Origin: Lojkania enalia
Lineage: Eukaryota > Ascomycota > Dothideomycetes > Pleosporales
Assembly: GCA_010094045.1 (NCBI GenBank)
Contig: ML986802.1
Coordinates: 54,484 to 73,502, forward strand
Direction: 5' to 3'
DNA length: 19,019 bases
Shown: piece after piece, positions 18,621-19,019 of the stretch
Layout: each line of letters opens with the position of its first letter
Position numbering within the stretch: the first letter of the stretch is position 1
Made by a program: the position numbers and the translations under genes
Notes under the pieces: generated by a model
Told to the model about the DNA's origin: nothing
The model's database searches: none
Seen by the model: the letters and a program-made list of their open reading frames with translations, nothing else

Positions 18621-19019
18621 TAATTTCTTAAAGATAATATTACATTCTAAAGTCTATATAAAAGAGGTTGTAGGGCTCTATAATATAATAATTAGCTTTA
18701 TAACACGCGAGAATTCCAGTACAAACTGTTAGTAGAATCTAGTAAAACCTAAGAAGGATTTTACACCCGTTATAGTAATAGATAGCTGTTAATTATACAG
18801 TACTTCTACCTTCTTTAGATTAACTTTAAGGCCTTTATTTAAGAGGATATAGCTAAAGTATTTAGTTCGGGTAATATAGAATTTACTCTTTTTAATATTA
18901 ACTTATAACCCTACTTAATATAATCTCTTAAGAACTTTCTTAACATAGATAATATATGTCGCCTCGTCTTTGGAGTAGATAAGAATATTATCTAGATAAG
19001 CGATATAGAAGTTATCTAG
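18620..19019 (-). pseudogene. G2 reverse transcriptase, C-terminal part, cut by the window edge
   Basis: Minus strand: FYIAYLDNILIYSKDEA at 18960-19010 is the gypsy RT catalytic box (family AYLDDILIYSK, second Asp now Asn at 18987-18989). KVLKRLY, KKSKFYITRTKYFSYIL and SFLGFTRFYQQF follow, the last being the RT-RNase H connection (family SFLGFxxFYRxF). The N-terminal part of RT, protease and gag lie to the right of the window. Confidence 0.88.

Noticed and set aside
1..19019. AT-rich centromeric or mitochondrial DNA, or a bacterial accessory region
   Set aside because: Every part over a few hundred bases except 7918-8624 resolves into fungal transposon proteins or LTRs. No mitochondrial gene, tRNA, rRNA, CRISPR array or bacterial operon is visible. 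A position near a centromere is possible but cannot be judged from the sequence.

Overview
The window is a block of nested, dead transposable elements from what is almost certainly a filamentous ascomycete (Pezizomycotina). The sequence is very AT-rich, TpA is everywhere, and CpA/TpG are scarce. Conserved transposon protein motifs stay readable only if TAA/TAG are read as former CAA/CAG/TGG codons. That is the pattern left by repeat-induced point mutation (RIP). No host gene, tRNA, rRNA or CRISPR array was found. I cannot name the species.

Layout, left to right. Positions 1-81 are the cut end of a copia-family LTR in inverted orientation. Positions 82-259 and 2101-2209 are two pieces of one pogo/Fot1-Pot2-like DNA transposon. 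It was split by a second, nearly complete copy (260-2098, TA target duplication, about 70-bp inverted ends, transposase relic 335-2020). The older copy sits in the RNase H domain of a minus-strand Ty1/copia retrotransposon (2212-7917). Reading right to left, that element has a 5' LTR (7639-7917), gag with a 36-bp tandem repeat, protease, integrase, reverse transcriptase and the start of RNase H. A 279-bp solo LTR of the same family (3279-3557) lies in its reverse transcriptase, with a perfect 5-bp duplication (aatag).

Positions 7918-8600 are an unassigned stretch with milder mutation that probably holds the 3' LTR of the next element. That element is a minus-strand, chromodomain-bearing Ty3/gypsy element (G2). 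Its 3' part lies at about 8600-9973 and its RT-RNase H-integrase part at 17447-19019. G2 was split inside the integrase core by a complete plus-strand gypsy element (G1, 9974-17441, 7468 bp). G1 has two LTRs of exactly 539 bp and perfect ctaag target duplications. It carries gag, a Cys/His-rich linker, protease, RT, RNase H, integrase and a chromodomain.

The most unusual content is a reading frame antisense to pol in the 3' part of both gypsy elements. In G1 it is a 170-codon frame with a real ATG (16152-16664, minus). In G2 it is a weaker frame (about 8625-8978, plus). Both start near the 3' LTR and end tail-to-tail with the chromodomain end of pol. All elements are inactive: besides the stops, several catalytic Asp codons have become Asn through G-to-A changes. 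Insertion order can be read from the nesting: G2 before G1; copia before pogo copy 1 before pogo copy 2; copia before the solo LTR.
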